NCBI RefSeq assembly: GCF_040712075.1 | Contig: NZ_JBFCVL010000002.1 | Location: forward strand, 310,001-374,000 | From: Fodinicurvata sp. EGI_FJ10296 | Lineage (GTDB): Bacteria; Pseudomonadota; Alphaproteobacteria; DSM-16000; Inquilinaceae | Direction: 5' to 3' | Length of the DNA stretch: 64,000 nucleotides | In this document: in pieces, positions 7,386 to 15,844 of the stretch | Layout: each line of letters begins with the position of its first letter | Position numbering within the stretch: position 1 is the stretch's first letter | The notes under the pieces: generated by a model | What the model saw: the letters and a program-made list of their open reading frames with translations, nothing else | What the model was told of the DNA's origin: nothing | Database searches by the model: none | Program-made: the position numbers and the translations under genes

Positions 7386-8513
7386 TCACTCCAGCACCAG
7401 ATTCCGCCAGATCAATATGACGGCCCCGTTCGCCGGATCGGGACCGGCCCAGGCAACTGTCGGACCGGCCGCCGCGGCCCACGCGCCACGCGCCACGCCG
7501 TCCATCGTCGGCGCCGAATCGCCATTGGGCATAGCGGAGATTTCTCCCGTCGCCAGATCCAGCACGGAACCGTTCTGGAAATCGCCGACGGCATATCTGC
7601 CCTCCGGCAGCACGACCAGCGGGCCGGCATCATCACGCAGTGCCACATCGTGGATGACCGAGATGCCGTCAGTCGACAGTTCGGCCACCGAACCGTCAGC
7701 CAGCGTCGCCACCGCACCATCCGGCGCCGGCGCGAGATAACGGATATTGGCATCCAGCACCATCTCGCCATAGGCAGCCGGCGGATCGACCGGCCAATCG
7801 GCGGCAACGTCGAGAAAGAGCGCCGTCGCCGGATCTCCCGCTATCGATTCGGGGGCAATCGATTCACCTGCTGCCAACCCGGCCACGTCGCGGTGGGCGG
7901 CGATGACCATCGAACCATCGGGCGTGATCGCGATGTCCTGGAAAAAGCCCAGTCCGCCATAGGCAACGACCGAGCCCGCGCCGTCCTCGACGCCGACCAG
8001 CACCAGGCCGTCGCCGCAGGCCGCGGCCGCAAGGCTGCCTGCGGCCGACACCGCCGTGCAGGGCGCCGAGGAAAGCCGGCTCGGCGGCTGATAGACGCCG
8101 GGCCGATAAAGGTCGAGGCCCGGCCCTGCCGCGTCCGCACCGGTCCCGCTGTCACGGGCGATCAGCACGTCCTGTTCACCCACCCACGCCATGCCGCTGA
8201 TGCAGCAATCTCCCGCCAGGCTGTCCACTGCGTCGCCCGTTTGCAGATCAACGACAGCAACATTGCCGGCGTCGGCAACCGCCAGCCGACCGGCATCGGG
8301 ACTGAGGGCGAGGAGTTCAGGACTGTCGATCGGGCTGGCCAGCCTTTCCGGTCCCGCATTTCGGGCCCCTGCACCCTCTTGTCCATACGCCGGCAGCGCC
8401 GTTGCGGCCACGATGGCGAAGGCCGCCAGAGACCCTGCGACATTTTCGGGAGACCTGAAGCGGATGACGCCCGCCTGATAGCAGTTGCCCCGTTCTTCGG
8501 CAGGTTTACGCAT
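7386..8513 (-). CDS. Predicted periplasmic beta-propeller-like protein of unknown function
   Basis: A 375-residue protein with a basic N-terminus and a hydrophobic stretch ending ALPAYGQ (about residues 27-45), a probable signal peptide with a long n-region. The rest has recurrent blocks such as LALSPDAGRLAVAD, IAITPDGSMVIAAH and LAPAPDGAVATLAD, spaced as the strand-turn-strand units of WD40/YVTN-like propellers. No catalytic motif is visible. GAGGGG precedes the ATG. It stands alone; I cannot name the family. Confidence 0.65.
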   Translation of the reverse strand: MRKPAEERGNCYQAGVIRFRSPENVAGSLAAFAIVAATALPAYGQEGAGARNAGPERLASPIDSPELLALSPDAGRLAVADAGNVAVVDLQTGDAVDSLAGDCCISGMAWVGEQDVLIARDSGTGADAAGPGLDLYRPGVYQPPSRLSSAPCTAVSAAGSLAAAACGDGLVLVGVEDGAGSVVAYGGLGFFQDIAITPDGSMVIAAHRDVAGLAAGESIAPESIAGDPATALFLDVAADWPVDPPAAYGEMVLDANIRYLAPAPDGAVATLADGSVAELSTDGISVIHDVALRDDAGPLVVLPEGRYAVGDFQNGSVLDLATGEISAMPNGDSAPTMDGVARGAWAAAAGPTVAWAGPDPANGAVILIWRNLVLE

Positions 8514-8653
8514 GCCAACCCCTCGTCTTTATTGATCTTGTTGCCCCGCACCTCGTACGGGGGCCTGACGACTTCTACTGGTAACGGAACCACAATGAAA
8601 CCTTGGTTAAGCCGCTGGTGCGACATTCAAAACGCCCTGCGACCAATGAACGG

Positions 8654-8678
8654 GTTGACTAAATGGATTGATATCAAC
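8654..8678. promoter_or_regulatory. Operator-like inverted repeat just upstream of the MarR gene
   Basis: GTTGA (8654-8658) pairs with TCAAC (8674-8678), and the inner 10-bp palindrome TTGATATCAA (8668-8677) is a classic MarR-type half-site pair. It ends 2 bp before the ATG, so binding would block the gene's own translation-start region; autoregulation is likely. Confidence 0.5.
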
Positions 8679-8680
8679 AT

Positions 8681-9142
8681 ATGAATGACATGGAACAGAC
8701 GCAAAAGGTATCCCGTGAGACGACCCTTCATGTTCGCGACACTTGCCTTTGTCTTCATGCTCAAAGGGCAGCCCGAGCGCTGGCGCGACGGTTCGATGCC
8801 GCGCTGCGGCCGTTCGACCTGACCAACGGCCAGTTTTCACTGATGATGTCGCTGAATCGCCCCGACCCACCGACGATAGGGGCCGTCGCCACCTTTCTGG
8901 CAATGGACCGCACCACCCTGACCGCCGCACTGAAGCCGCTGGAACGCCGGGGGCTGGTCGAGATCAAGCCGGACCCGGACGACCGGCGCAACCGCCGGCT
9001 GTCTCTGACGGCCGACGGCTGCAAGCTGCTGGCACGAGCGGTACCCGTTTGGCAGGAAACCCATGACGAAGTCGATCGCCTGCTGCCCGAGGGTAGCCCC
9101 GGTCGGCTCAGAAGCGATCTCGAAGCAGTTTCCTCGACATGA
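8681..9142 (+). CDS. MarR-family transcriptional regulator
   Basis: A 153-residue dimeric winged-helix regulator. The helix-turn-helix lies in TIGAVATFLAMDRTTLTAALKPLERRG-type sequence (about residues 67-93), and the wing is the conserved DPDDRRNRRLSLT. Ligands for this family are usually small phenolic or oxidative compounds. The palindrome directly upstream suggests autoregulation. The nearest other gene is a convergent SDR, so no target can be assigned from context. Confidence 0.85.
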   Translation: MNDMEQTQKVSRETTLHVRDTCLCLHAQRAARALARRFDAALRPFDLTNGQFSLMMSLNRPDPPTIGAVATFLAMDRTTLTAALKPLERRGLVEIKPDPDDRRNRRLSLTADGCKLLARAVPVWQETHDEVDRLLPEGSPGRLRSDLEAVSST

Positions 9143-9160
9143 TCGGGAATTGCGGAAAGG

Positions 9161-9910
9161 TCAGTAGGTCGCCCGACCGCCGCTAAGATCGAAGACCCCG
9201 CCGGTCGTAAAGCTGTTCTCGCGTGAGGCCATCCAGACGATCATCGCCGATGCCTCGTTGAGTTCCAGAAACCGGCCGCGCGGAATCTTCGAGAGCATGT
9301 AATCGATATGCTCCTGCTTCATCTGGTCGAAGATTCGGGTTCGCGCCGCCGCCGGCGTAACGCAGTTCACGCCGATATCCATGTCGGCCAGTTCCTTGCC
9401 GAGCGATTTGGTCAACCCGATCACACCCGCCTTTGACGCGCTGTAGGCCGGTGCGTTGGGGTTGCCTTCCTTGCCGGCGATCGATGCAATATTGACGATG
9501 CGGCCATAGCCCTTTTCGCGCATGTGCGGCACGATGGCCCGGCAAGTCAGGAACGTACCGTTCAGGTTGACCGCCATGACCGTCTGCCAGGCATCGACCG
9601 GATATTCCCAGGTCGTTGCATTCGGCCCCGTAATGCCGGCACTGTTGATCAGCACATCAATCCGGCTCGATTGGTCGACAACGGCGCGGGTTGCCGCATC
9701 GACGGCTTTGTGATCGCTGATATCCAGTCCATGGGCAGCGGCTTTGTCAGTGCCAAGTTCGGTGGCCGCGCTTTTGGCCAGTTCCTCGTCCTGGTCCCAC
9801 AAATGAACAAACCCGCCGGCATCCGCGATGCGCTCTGCCACCGCAAAGCCGATCCCCTGGGCGCCACCAGTTATGACCGCAATCTGTCCGGAAAAATCGG
9901 TGCCCGGCAT
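9161..9910 (-). CDS. Short-chain dehydrogenase/reductase (FabG-like)
   Basis: A 249-residue classical SDR. TGGAQGIG (about 14-21) is the NAD(P) glycine motif, NSAG is the structural motif, and the serine of NIASIAG with YSASK forms the Ser-Tyr-Lys catalytic set. The start is the ATG at 9910, six bases after a strong AGGAGGAA; the frame continues upstream without meaning. The substrate is unknown; family members reduce 3-oxoacyl thioesters, sugars or sterols. It may share a transcript with the MFS gene upstream (about 100 bp gap). Confidence 0.85.
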   Translation of the reverse strand: MPGTDFSGQIAVITGGAQGIGFAVAERIADAGGFVHLWDQDEELAKSAATELGTDKAAAHGLDISDHKAVDAATRAVVDQSSRIDVLINSAGITGPNATTWEYPVDAWQTVMAVNLNGTFLTCRAIVPHMREKGYGRIVNIASIAGKEGNPNAPAYSASKAGVIGLTKSLGKELADMDIGVNCVTPAAARTRIFDQMKQEHIDYMLSKIPRGRFLELNEASAMIVWMASRENSFTTGGVFDLSGGRATY

Positions 9911-10009
9911 GCATTTCCTCCTGATCATTCGGTTTCGTATTGCGCACAGCCTACACGATGACACCACATACTTCAGTCACCTTATGACGGGTCGAGGCCA
10001 TCGCCGGAC

Positions 10010-11185
10010 TCAGGCCGCCCGACCGCCCGACCGGGGTCCGATCAGGCCACTGGCAGCGGCAACGACGCACATGCCGAACGCGATCAGCACCAGTGCCATC
10101 GACAGACCGAAGGCTTCGGAAATGGCACCGATCAGGGGCGGTCCGGCCAGCCAGCCGCTGTAGCCGATGGATGCGACAGCAGCGATGCTCGTCCCGCTCG
10201 ACATTCCCGGCGTCCGCCCCGCCATGCCGAACAGGATCGGCACCAGTGCCGACAGGCCCAGGCCGGTGACACCGAATCCGACGATCGCAAGCGGTACCGA
10301 CGCCGGCACGGCCGCCACCAGCAGCCCCCCGAATGCCATCAAGGCGCCGAATCTCATGATCGTGAGCGCACCGAAACGGTCGATGGCGGCATCGCCGAAA
10401 ACACGGCCGACCATCATCCCGGTCGAAAACGCCATGAACCCGAGCGGTGCCATGGCCGGTGCCGCACCCAGGTGGTTGGCGATGAACACGGCGCTCCAAT
10501 CCGCAACCACCGACTCGCCCATGAAAATCAGAAAAGCCATCCCGGCCAGAACCAGCAGCGGGCGCGACGGTAAAGCAAAGACCGGCCCAAGCCGTACCGC
10601 CGGCTGAAATCGACGCCAGCCGGCGATGCAGGCTATCAGCAGTGCTGCCGTTGCCAGCGCCACCAGAGCCAGATGCCCCCCGGGCGCAAGGCCTGCCATG
10701 ATGGCGAGCGTGCCGATCACGGCCCCGACGATGCCGCCGACGCTGAACATCGCGTGAAACGTGGTCATGATCGAACGCCCCGAAAGCCGCTCGTACGACG
10801 AAGCGGCGGCGTTCATGGAAACGTCCATGGTGCCGTTTCCAAGGCCGAGCACGACGAGAACCAGAAAAAGGGACGGCGCGCCCGGGGCGAAGGCAGGCAA
10901 CACGAGGGCCGCGCAGCAGGTAAAACCGGCAATCAATGTCGACCGGCCCTCGCCCACAGCGCCAATAATGGCGCTGGCGATCGGCAGCGCGATTATTGAC
11001 CCCACGGGCAGTCCGAGCATGACCAGACCAAGGACGCCATCGCTGAGGCCGAGCGCGACCTGGACGTCGGCAATCCGGGTGTACCAGGCGGAAAACAGGA
11101 CGGCATTCAAGGCGAAAGCCAGCCCTATGGCACGGGCGACCGGGTCGTATATCAAGTCATCGATATTCTTCAGGACGGCTGACAT
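10010..11185 (-). CDS. Major facilitator superfamily transporter (YbjJ-like)
   Basis: A 391-residue, 12-helix inner-membrane protein. The N-terminal half carries the Gly-rich helix LGLSDGVLGLVMLGLPVG and a conserved GNGTMDVSMNAAA segment seen in YbjJ-type putative sugar or drug porters; the second half starts near residue 205. The substrate is unknown. Its start overlaps the end of the DUF1127 gene by 16 bp, so the two are probably co-transcribed. Confidence 0.85.
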   Translation of the reverse strand: MSAVLKNIDDLIYDPVARAIGLAFALNAVLFSAWYTRIADVQVALGLSDGVLGLVMLGLPVGSIIALPIASAIIGAVGEGRSTLIAGFTCCAALVLPAFAPGAPSLFLVLVVLGLGNGTMDVSMNAAASSYERLSGRSIMTTFHAMFSVGGIVGAVIGTLAIMAGLAPGGHLALVALATAALLIACIAGWRRFQPAVRLGPVFALPSRPLLVLAGMAFLIFMGESVVADWSAVFIANHLGAAPAMAPLGFMAFSTGMMVGRVFGDAAIDRFGALTIMRFGALMAFGGLLVAAVPASVPLAIVGFGVTGLGLSALVPILFGMAGRTPGMSSGTSIAAVASIGYSGWLAGPPLIGAISEAFGLSMALVLIAFGMCVVAAASGLIGPRSGGRAA

Positions 11186-11505
11186 TGCATTACCGATTCG
11201 TGCCCTCGCTTCCGGTCACCGGTCTGAAGCGGTGCCAACTCTGATTCCACCATGTCGACCACTCCCTCGTCGTGGAGATCGATCGGTCGGGAGACAAGAT
11301 GCGTCTCGCCGATGATCAGGCCGAGCGGCCGGCTGGCCGGCTGGCGACGTTCATCCTCGACCGTTTGCCGCTCCAGGCCGATATCGTGCAACAACCGATC
11401 GTCGAGCATGGCCAGCCTTGCACGGGCTTCACTGCGGATGCGGCGCCGGGCACGTTCCTGCCCGATACGACGGACCGCCGCCGCCAGAATTCCAATAATT
11501 GTCAT
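11170..11505 (-). CDS. DUF1127-containing small protein
   Basis: A 111-residue protein with a short hydrophobic N-terminus followed by the DUF1127 core RLAMLDDRLLHDIGL (about 35-50), then a polar tail of about 60 residues that is longer than in most members. DUF1127 proteins are small, basic and often RNA-linked or stress-induced in Alphaproteobacteria. The ATG at 11505 has GGAG nine bases upstream; a TTG at 11520 is less likely. It overlaps the MFS gene and is divergent from the LacI-type gene. Confidence 0.75.
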   Translation of the reverse strand: MTIIGILAAAVRRIGQERARRRIRSEARARLAMLDDRLLHDIGLERQTVEDERRQPASRPLGLIIGETHLVSRPIDLHDEGVVDMVESELAPLQTGDRKRGHESVMQCQPS

Positions 11506-11599
11506 GGCTGCAATCTCCAACCTGTTTCGCGCCCGGACTGACAGAGCCGGTGCACTGTCCGCAGCCCCAAAAGCGGAACCACAGCATCAAAAGGCGCCA

Positions 11600-11615
11600 A
11601 CTGAATGCATTCAGT
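11600..11615. promoter_or_regulatory. 16-bp perfect palindrome between divergent DUF1127 and LacI genes
   Basis: ACTGAATGCATTCAGT is fully self-complementary and sits about 95 bp from the DUF1127 start and 108 bp from the LacI-type start. AATGCAT recurs at 11631-11637, and TGCAT occurs twice more before 11690. This is a plausible operator for the LacI-family protein. Confidence 0.45.
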
Positions 11616-11722
11616 AGGACAGATCGGCAGAATGCATCGTGTTTCTGGATCGTTCAAGTGCATTTTTTGTTGTTAGTGCATGAAGGGGCGCCAACGGCTA
11701 ATCTGGGCGTCGGCGAAGGCCG

Positions 11723-12850
11723 GTGACACCGCCAATCCAATGCGGGCAACGACAGCAAGGATCCATCCCAATCGCACCCTCACGCCGCCAGATAACGCTG
11801 ATGGACGTCGCCCGTGCGGCCGGCGTTTCGCGCACCACCGTCTCGAACGCCTTCAATCGCCCGGATCAGCTTTCGCAGACCCTGCGCGACCGCGTTCTGT
11901 CGACGGCCGCTTCGATCGGGTATGCCGGACCGAACCCCATGGCCCGGATGCTGCGGACGGGGCGTGCAGGCGCAATCGGCATGGTCTTTCCCGGCCCTCT
12001 TGCCCACGCCTTCACCGACCCGGCATCGGTCGCATTTCTGACCGGCGTCGCCGACGGGTGCGACCGAAACGATGTCGGCTTGCTGTTTCTGCCGGCGGAA
12101 AACGACTCCGCACTAGGGTCGGTCGGCCAGGCGGCGGTCGACGGCTTCATCGTCCACTGCATGGCGGCCGGCGCCGGAATGCTCACGGCCGTGCTCGAAC
12201 GCAACCTTCCCATTCTCGCCGTCGATGTTCCCAACGCCGAACTGCCGGCCCATGTATCTTCCGTCTCGATCGACGACCGCGGCGGCGCCGCCCTTGCAGC
12301 AAAGCATGTGCTGGCCCTCGGCCATCGGAACATCGGCATCCTGTCGCTGGAATTGCTGGCCGACGGGCGGACCGGACCGGTCGATATCGCCAGACAGCGG
12401 GGCGCCACCTATGGCGTTTCAGCGGCGCGACTCGACGGCTATCTGACGACGATCGAACGCGACGGCGCGGCCGTAACCGGCATTGAAGAGACCGATGTCA
12501 CCGACCCGGCGGAAACGAAGGCATCCATCGAACGCCTGATCACCGCCGACCCCCGCCCCACCGCAATCCTTGCCATGAGCGATGTTCTGGCGCTCATGAC
12601 GCTGGATATGGCCAGAACGCACGGGATTCGAGTGCCTGAAGATCTGTCGATCGTCGGTTTCGACGATATCCCGGCAGCCCAACACGCCACACCGGCGATG
12701 ACCACCGTCCATCAACCACTTCGCGAAAAAGGCGTAATCGCTGTTGAAAACCTGCTGACCACGGCGGGCGTGCCCAGCCGGAGCACGCTGGATATCGAGT
12801 TGCGCGCGCGCGCAAGCTCAGGTCCACCCTCGTCCAGTCAGACGCTTTGA
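11723..12850 (+). CDS. LacI-family transcriptional regulator
   Basis: A 375-residue repressor-type protein. After a polar leader of about 25 residues comes the LacI HTH (TLMDVARAAGVSRTTVSNAF, about 25-44) with its hinge, then a periplasmic-binding-protein-like sensor domain (about 85-365) containing the typical ILAMSDVLALM and SIVGFDDIPAA strands. The ligand is probably a sugar or nucleoside-type molecule by family. The start is GTG at 11723; a shorter start is possible, but the ATG at 11801 would cut into the HTH. It precedes a CoA-ester catabolic operon, but nothing shows that it controls it. Confidence 0.85.
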   Translation: MTPPIQCGQRQQGSIPIAPSRRQITLMDVARAAGVSRTTVSNAFNRPDQLSQTLRDRVLSTAASIGYAGPNPMARMLRTGRAGAIGMVFPGPLAHAFTDPASVAFLTGVADGCDRNDVGLLFLPAENDSALGSVGQAAVDGFIVHCMAAGAGMLTAVLERNLPILAVDVPNAELPAHVSSVSIDDRGGAALAAKHVLALGHRNIGILSLELLADGRTGPVDIARQRGATYGVSAARLDGYLTTIERDGAAVTGIEETDVTDPAETKASIERLITADPRPTAILAMSDVLALMTLDMARTHGIRVPEDLSIVGFDDIPAAQHATPAMTTVHQPLREKGVIAVENLLTTAGVPSRSTLDIELRARASSGPPSSSQTL

Positions 12851-12866
12851 CATCCTGCTCAGGGAT

Positions 12867-12882
12867 GTGACGAATAAGTCAC
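12867..12882. promoter_or_regulatory. Short inverted repeat downstream of a TTGACA box
   Basis: GTGAC (12867-12871) and GTCAC (12878-12882) flank six bases. TTGACA lies at 12847-12852, overlapping the LacI stop codon, so the repeat falls where a -10 region would be expected. Weak evidence for a regulated promoter of the candidate RNA downstream. Confidence 0.25.
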
Positions 12883-12884
12883 GC

Positions 12885-13023
12885 TCGACGAAAAAATATC
12901 GTGCTTCTGGAGATTGAATACCGTACAGTTTGAGTCGAGGGTTTTTTCCCCTCATCTCCGAATGCCTCTCCCCGATCGAGGCTTGAGGGCCGGCCGGTTG
13001 CCCTACCGACCGGCCCTTTTTTT
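12885..13023 (+). ncRNA. Candidate small RNA or structured 3' UTR ending in a strong terminator
   Basis: Between the LacI gene and the terminator at 12987-13023 there is no reading frame, but GGAGAT near 12910 can pair with ATCTCC near 12955, and an AGGG-T6-CCCCT hairpin sits inside. Pyrimidine-rich CCCCTCATCTCC and CCTCTCCCC stretches could base-pair with ribosome-binding sites. A separate promoter is only suggested, so this could equally be the LacI mRNA 3' UTR. Confidence 0.3.
12987..13023 (+). terminator. Rho-independent terminator
   Basis: GGGCCGG-C-CGG pairs with CCG-A-CCGGCCC around a short loop (12987-13016) and is followed by seven T residues (13017-13023). It ends transcription from the LacI gene or a small RNA before the acyl-CoA dehydrogenase operon. 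Confidence 0.85.
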
Positions 13024-13084
13024 GTCCAAATTTCCAGATTCCGCCAATACCCGCCATGCTTGACATACTGTAGTGGGTCGGGCA

Positions 13085-13109
13085 CTTGTTATGACAACAT
13101 ATCAACAAG
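13085..13109. promoter_or_regulatory. Inverted repeat CTTGTT...AACAAG upstream of the acyl-CoA dehydrogenase operon
   Basis: Arms at 13085-13090 and 13104-13109 enclose GTTATGAC, which fits the GT-N-TA-N-AC pattern of HutC-type GntR sites. A HutC-type regulator is the third gene of the operon, so autoregulation here is plausible. TTGACA at 13060-13065 is a possible -35 box. Confidence 0.4.
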
Positions 13110-13175
13110 GCCTCAAGACACGGGCTGTAAAGCACCCGCATCACCACCCACCGACAAATGCTGAAGGATTCGCAC

Positions 13176-14357
13176 ATGAGCGACGCGACAGATGGATTGA
13201 TCGATCCCGGCAAGGATTTCGAAGACATTAGGGATGCCGTTTCCCGTATCTGCGAGTCGTTCGGCAACGAATACTGGCGCAAGCTGGAGTCCGATGAGGG
13301 ATATCCGACGGAATTCGTCGACGCCCTGACCGAGGCCGGCTTTCTCGGCGCCCTGATACCGGAGGAATACGGCGGATCGGGCCTGCCGATCCGTGCAGCC
13401 GCGGTCATTCTGGAAACCATCCATGCGACCGGTGCCAGCGCCGCAGCCTGCCACGCCCAGATGTACATCATGGGGACGTTGCTGCGTCACGGCAGCGAAG
13501 AGCAAAAGCAGCAGTACCTGCCAGGCATCGCCAGTGGCGAACTGCGATTGCAGGCATTTGGCGTCACCGAGCCGACGACGGGCTCTGACACCACGCAGAT
13601 CAAGACACGTGCCGAACGCAAGGGCGACGTTTACGTCGTCAACGGCCAGAAGGTCTGGACCAGCCGCGCGCTGCACAGCGACCTCATGCTGCTGCTGGCC
13701 CGAACCACCCCCAAGGAAGAGTGCAAGAAGCGCACCGACGGCCTTTCGACCTTCCTGATCGACATCAAGGAAGCCCGGGGCAAGGGCCTCGACATCCAGC
13801 CGATCGAGGCGATGATCAACCACAACACCACCGAAGTGTTCTTTACCGATGTCGAGATCCCGGCCAGCAGCCTGATTGGCGAAGAAGGCAAGGGCTTCCG
13901 CTATGTGCTGGACGGCATGAACGCGGAGCGCATTCTGCTTTCGGGCGAGGCACTGGGCGATGCGCGCTTCTTCATCCAGAAGGCGCGCGACTATGCCAAC
14001 GAACGTCAGGTATTCGGCCGTCCCATCGGCCAGAACCAGGGCATTCAGTTCCCGATCGCCCGCGCCTATGCCGATGTCGAGGCCGCCGACATGATGGCAC
14101 GCAAAGCCGCCGCGCTGTTCGATGCCGGCAAGGACTGCGGCGCCGCCGCCAATATGTCCAAGCTGCTGACGTCAGAAGCGTCATGGAAAGCGGCCGAAGC
14201 CTGCTTCCAGACCTTCGGCGGGTTCGCCTTCGCCCGCGAATACGATATCGAACGGAAATGGCGCGAAACGCGTCTCTATCAGACAGCGCCGATTTCCACG
14301 AACATGGTGCTGGCCTATATCGGACAGCATGTTCTGGGAATGCCGCGATCCTATTGA
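13176..14357 (+). CDS. Acyl-CoA dehydrogenase
   Basis: A 393-residue FAD enzyme of the acyl-CoA dehydrogenase family, expected to pass electrons to ETF. The N-terminal helical domain is followed by the FAD-binding middle domain (LQAFGVTEPTTGSDT, then KVWTSRALHSD) and the C-terminal helical domain (ERKWRETRLYQTAPISTNMVL). The specific acyl group is unknown. I chose the ATG at 13176 because AAGGA lies seven bases ahead; an in-frame ATG at 13158 has no such site. First gene of an operon with MmgE/PrpD, GntR and a MaoC-like hydratase, so a branched or dicarboxylic CoA thioester is a reasonable guess. Confidence 0.9.
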   Translation: MSDATDGLIDPGKDFEDIRDAVSRICESFGNEYWRKLESDEGYPTEFVDALTEAGFLGALIPEEYGGSGLPIRAAAVILETIHATGASAAACHAQMYIMGTLLRHGSEEQKQQYLPGIASGELRLQAFGVTEPTTGSDTTQIKTRAERKGDVYVVNGQKVWTSRALHSDLMLLLARTTPKEECKKRTDGLSTFLIDIKEARGKGLDIQPIEAMINHNTTEVFFTDVEIPASSLIGEEGKGFRYVLDGMNAERILLSGEALGDARFFIQKARDYANERQVFGRPIGQNQGIQFPIARAYADVEAADMMARKAAALFDAGKDCGAAANMSKLLTSEASWKAAEACFQTFGGFAFAREYDIERKWRETRLYQTAPISTNMVLAYIGQHVLGMPRSY

Positions 14358-14423
14358 ACCCGGCTTCGGGTCGATGACCGCTGATACCAACTGCAAGGCC
14401 ATCAGACAGAAGGAACCGCAAGA

Positions 14424-15839
14424 ATGGCGGACGAAACCAAAAAGCTGGCGGCCTTCGGCGCCGGCATCGATCTGAAATCCGTACCCGAGACCGTCGTCGC
14501 CCACGCCCGGCTGCTGGTGCTCGACAGTCTGGCCATCGCCATCCGTGCCCGTCACGAAGTCGACAGCACGGCGCCACTTATGGCGGCATTGGCCGATGGC
14601 GGTCTCGATCAGGGCAATTCAACGGTTCCGGGCGATTCGGAACGATACGGCGTTCTTGGTGCCGCACTCGCTGGCGGAACACTCATCCACAGCCTCGACT
14701 TCGATGACACCCATGCCGCCTCGTCGCTGCACCCCAGCGCGCCGGTCATCCCGGCCGCGCTTGCGGTCGGCGAGGCCGCCGGGGCATCCGGCGCCGATGT
14801 TCTTGCCGGTATCATTGCCGGGTATGAGGCAATCTGCCGGCTGGGCCTGGCAGTCGATCCGGCCGACCACTATGCCCGTGGATTTCACCCCAGCGCCACC
14901 TGCGGCGCATTCGGCGCTGCGCTGGCCGCCGGCCGCGTGCTGGCGCTGACGCCGGACCAGATGGAACATGCGCTGGGCATTGCGCTCAGTCAGGCGTCCG
15001 GCTCCATGCAGTATCTGGCCAACGGCGCCTGGACCAAGCGCTTCCAGGTCGGGCACGCCGCCATGGCCGGGGCTCAGGCTGCGCTCCTTGCCCGGCGCGG
15101 CTTTACCGGGGCGAGCGACGCAATCGAAGGCCGCCACGGATTCTTCAAGGGATATGCCCCCGATGCCGATGCCAAGCGCGCCGCCGATCGGCTTGGCAGC
15201 CATTGGGAAACGGCGGCGATCGCCGTCAAGCCCTATCCGTCGTGCCGCTATACCCATGCCTGCGTCGATGCCGCCCAGGCGCTGATGGCGGAGAACGGAC
15301 TTTCGGTCGACGATATCGAGTCCGTCACGGCCGGGTTGCCGCAATCGGGCATGGAACTGACCGGTATCCCCGAGGAGCGCAAACGCGCGCCGAAGAACAT
15401 CGTCGACGGACAGTTCTCGGTGCATTTTTGCGTCGCGGTGATGCTGCGCCAGGGCCGGTTCGGTTGGGACGACTATGCAGTGCACCTCGCCGACCCGGAT
15501 ACCCTCGCCCTGACCGCACGGATCAAGGCGGTTCAGGACCCGCGCGCTCAGGAGGCCGCACCGGAATATATGGCCGGATCGCTGACGCTCGGCCTTCGCG
15601 ACGGGCGGACTTTCGACAAATTCGTCAAGATCTGTCGGGGCGAGCCCGAAGCCCCGCTGACGCCGGACGAGATCCGCGAGAAGACGGCATCGCTGGTTAT
15701 GCCCATTCTGGGCGAGGATCGCGAGGCCGCGTTTTTTCATGCCATAATGCGGTTCGAAAAGTCGGACCTGCCGGCGATCATGGCCGCCGTCCGGCCGGAA
15801 AAGACGGCATCGGACTCCCCGTCCGGAGCGCAGGACTAG
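14424..15839 (+). CDS. MmgE/PrpD family protein
   Basis: A 471-residue protein matching the two-domain MmgE/PrpD fold over its full length: an all-helical N-terminal domain with HSLDFDDTHAASSLHPSAPV (about 90-109) and a smaller C-terminal alpha/beta domain. PrpD itself dehydrates 2-methylcitrate; other members isomerise or decarboxylate tricarboxylic acids or itaconate-like compounds. There is no prpB/prpC nearby, so 2-methylcitrate is not indicated. It is five bases from the GntR gene and 66 bp after the dehydrogenase. Confidence 0.85.
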   Translation: MADETKKLAAFGAGIDLKSVPETVVAHARLLVLDSLAIAIRARHEVDSTAPLMAALADGGLDQGNSTVPGDSERYGVLGAALAGGTLIHSLDFDDTHAASSLHPSAPVIPAALAVGEAAGASGADVLAGIIAGYEAICRLGLAVDPADHYARGFHPSATCGAFGAALAAGRVLALTPDQMEHALGIALSQASGSMQYLANGAWTKRFQVGHAAMAGAQAALLARRGFTGASDAIEGRHGFFKGYAPDADAKRAADRLGSHWETAAIAVKPYPSCRYTHACVDAAQALMAENGLSVDDIESVTAGLPQSGMELTGIPEERKRAPKNIVDGQFSVHFCVAVMLRQGRFGWDDYAVHLADPDTLALTARIKAVQDPRAQEAAPEYMAGSLTLGLRDGRTFDKFVKICRGEPEAPLTPDEIREKTASLVMPILGEDREAAFFHAIMRFEKSDLPAIMAAVRPEKTASDSPSGAQD

Positions 15840-15844
15840 CGCCA

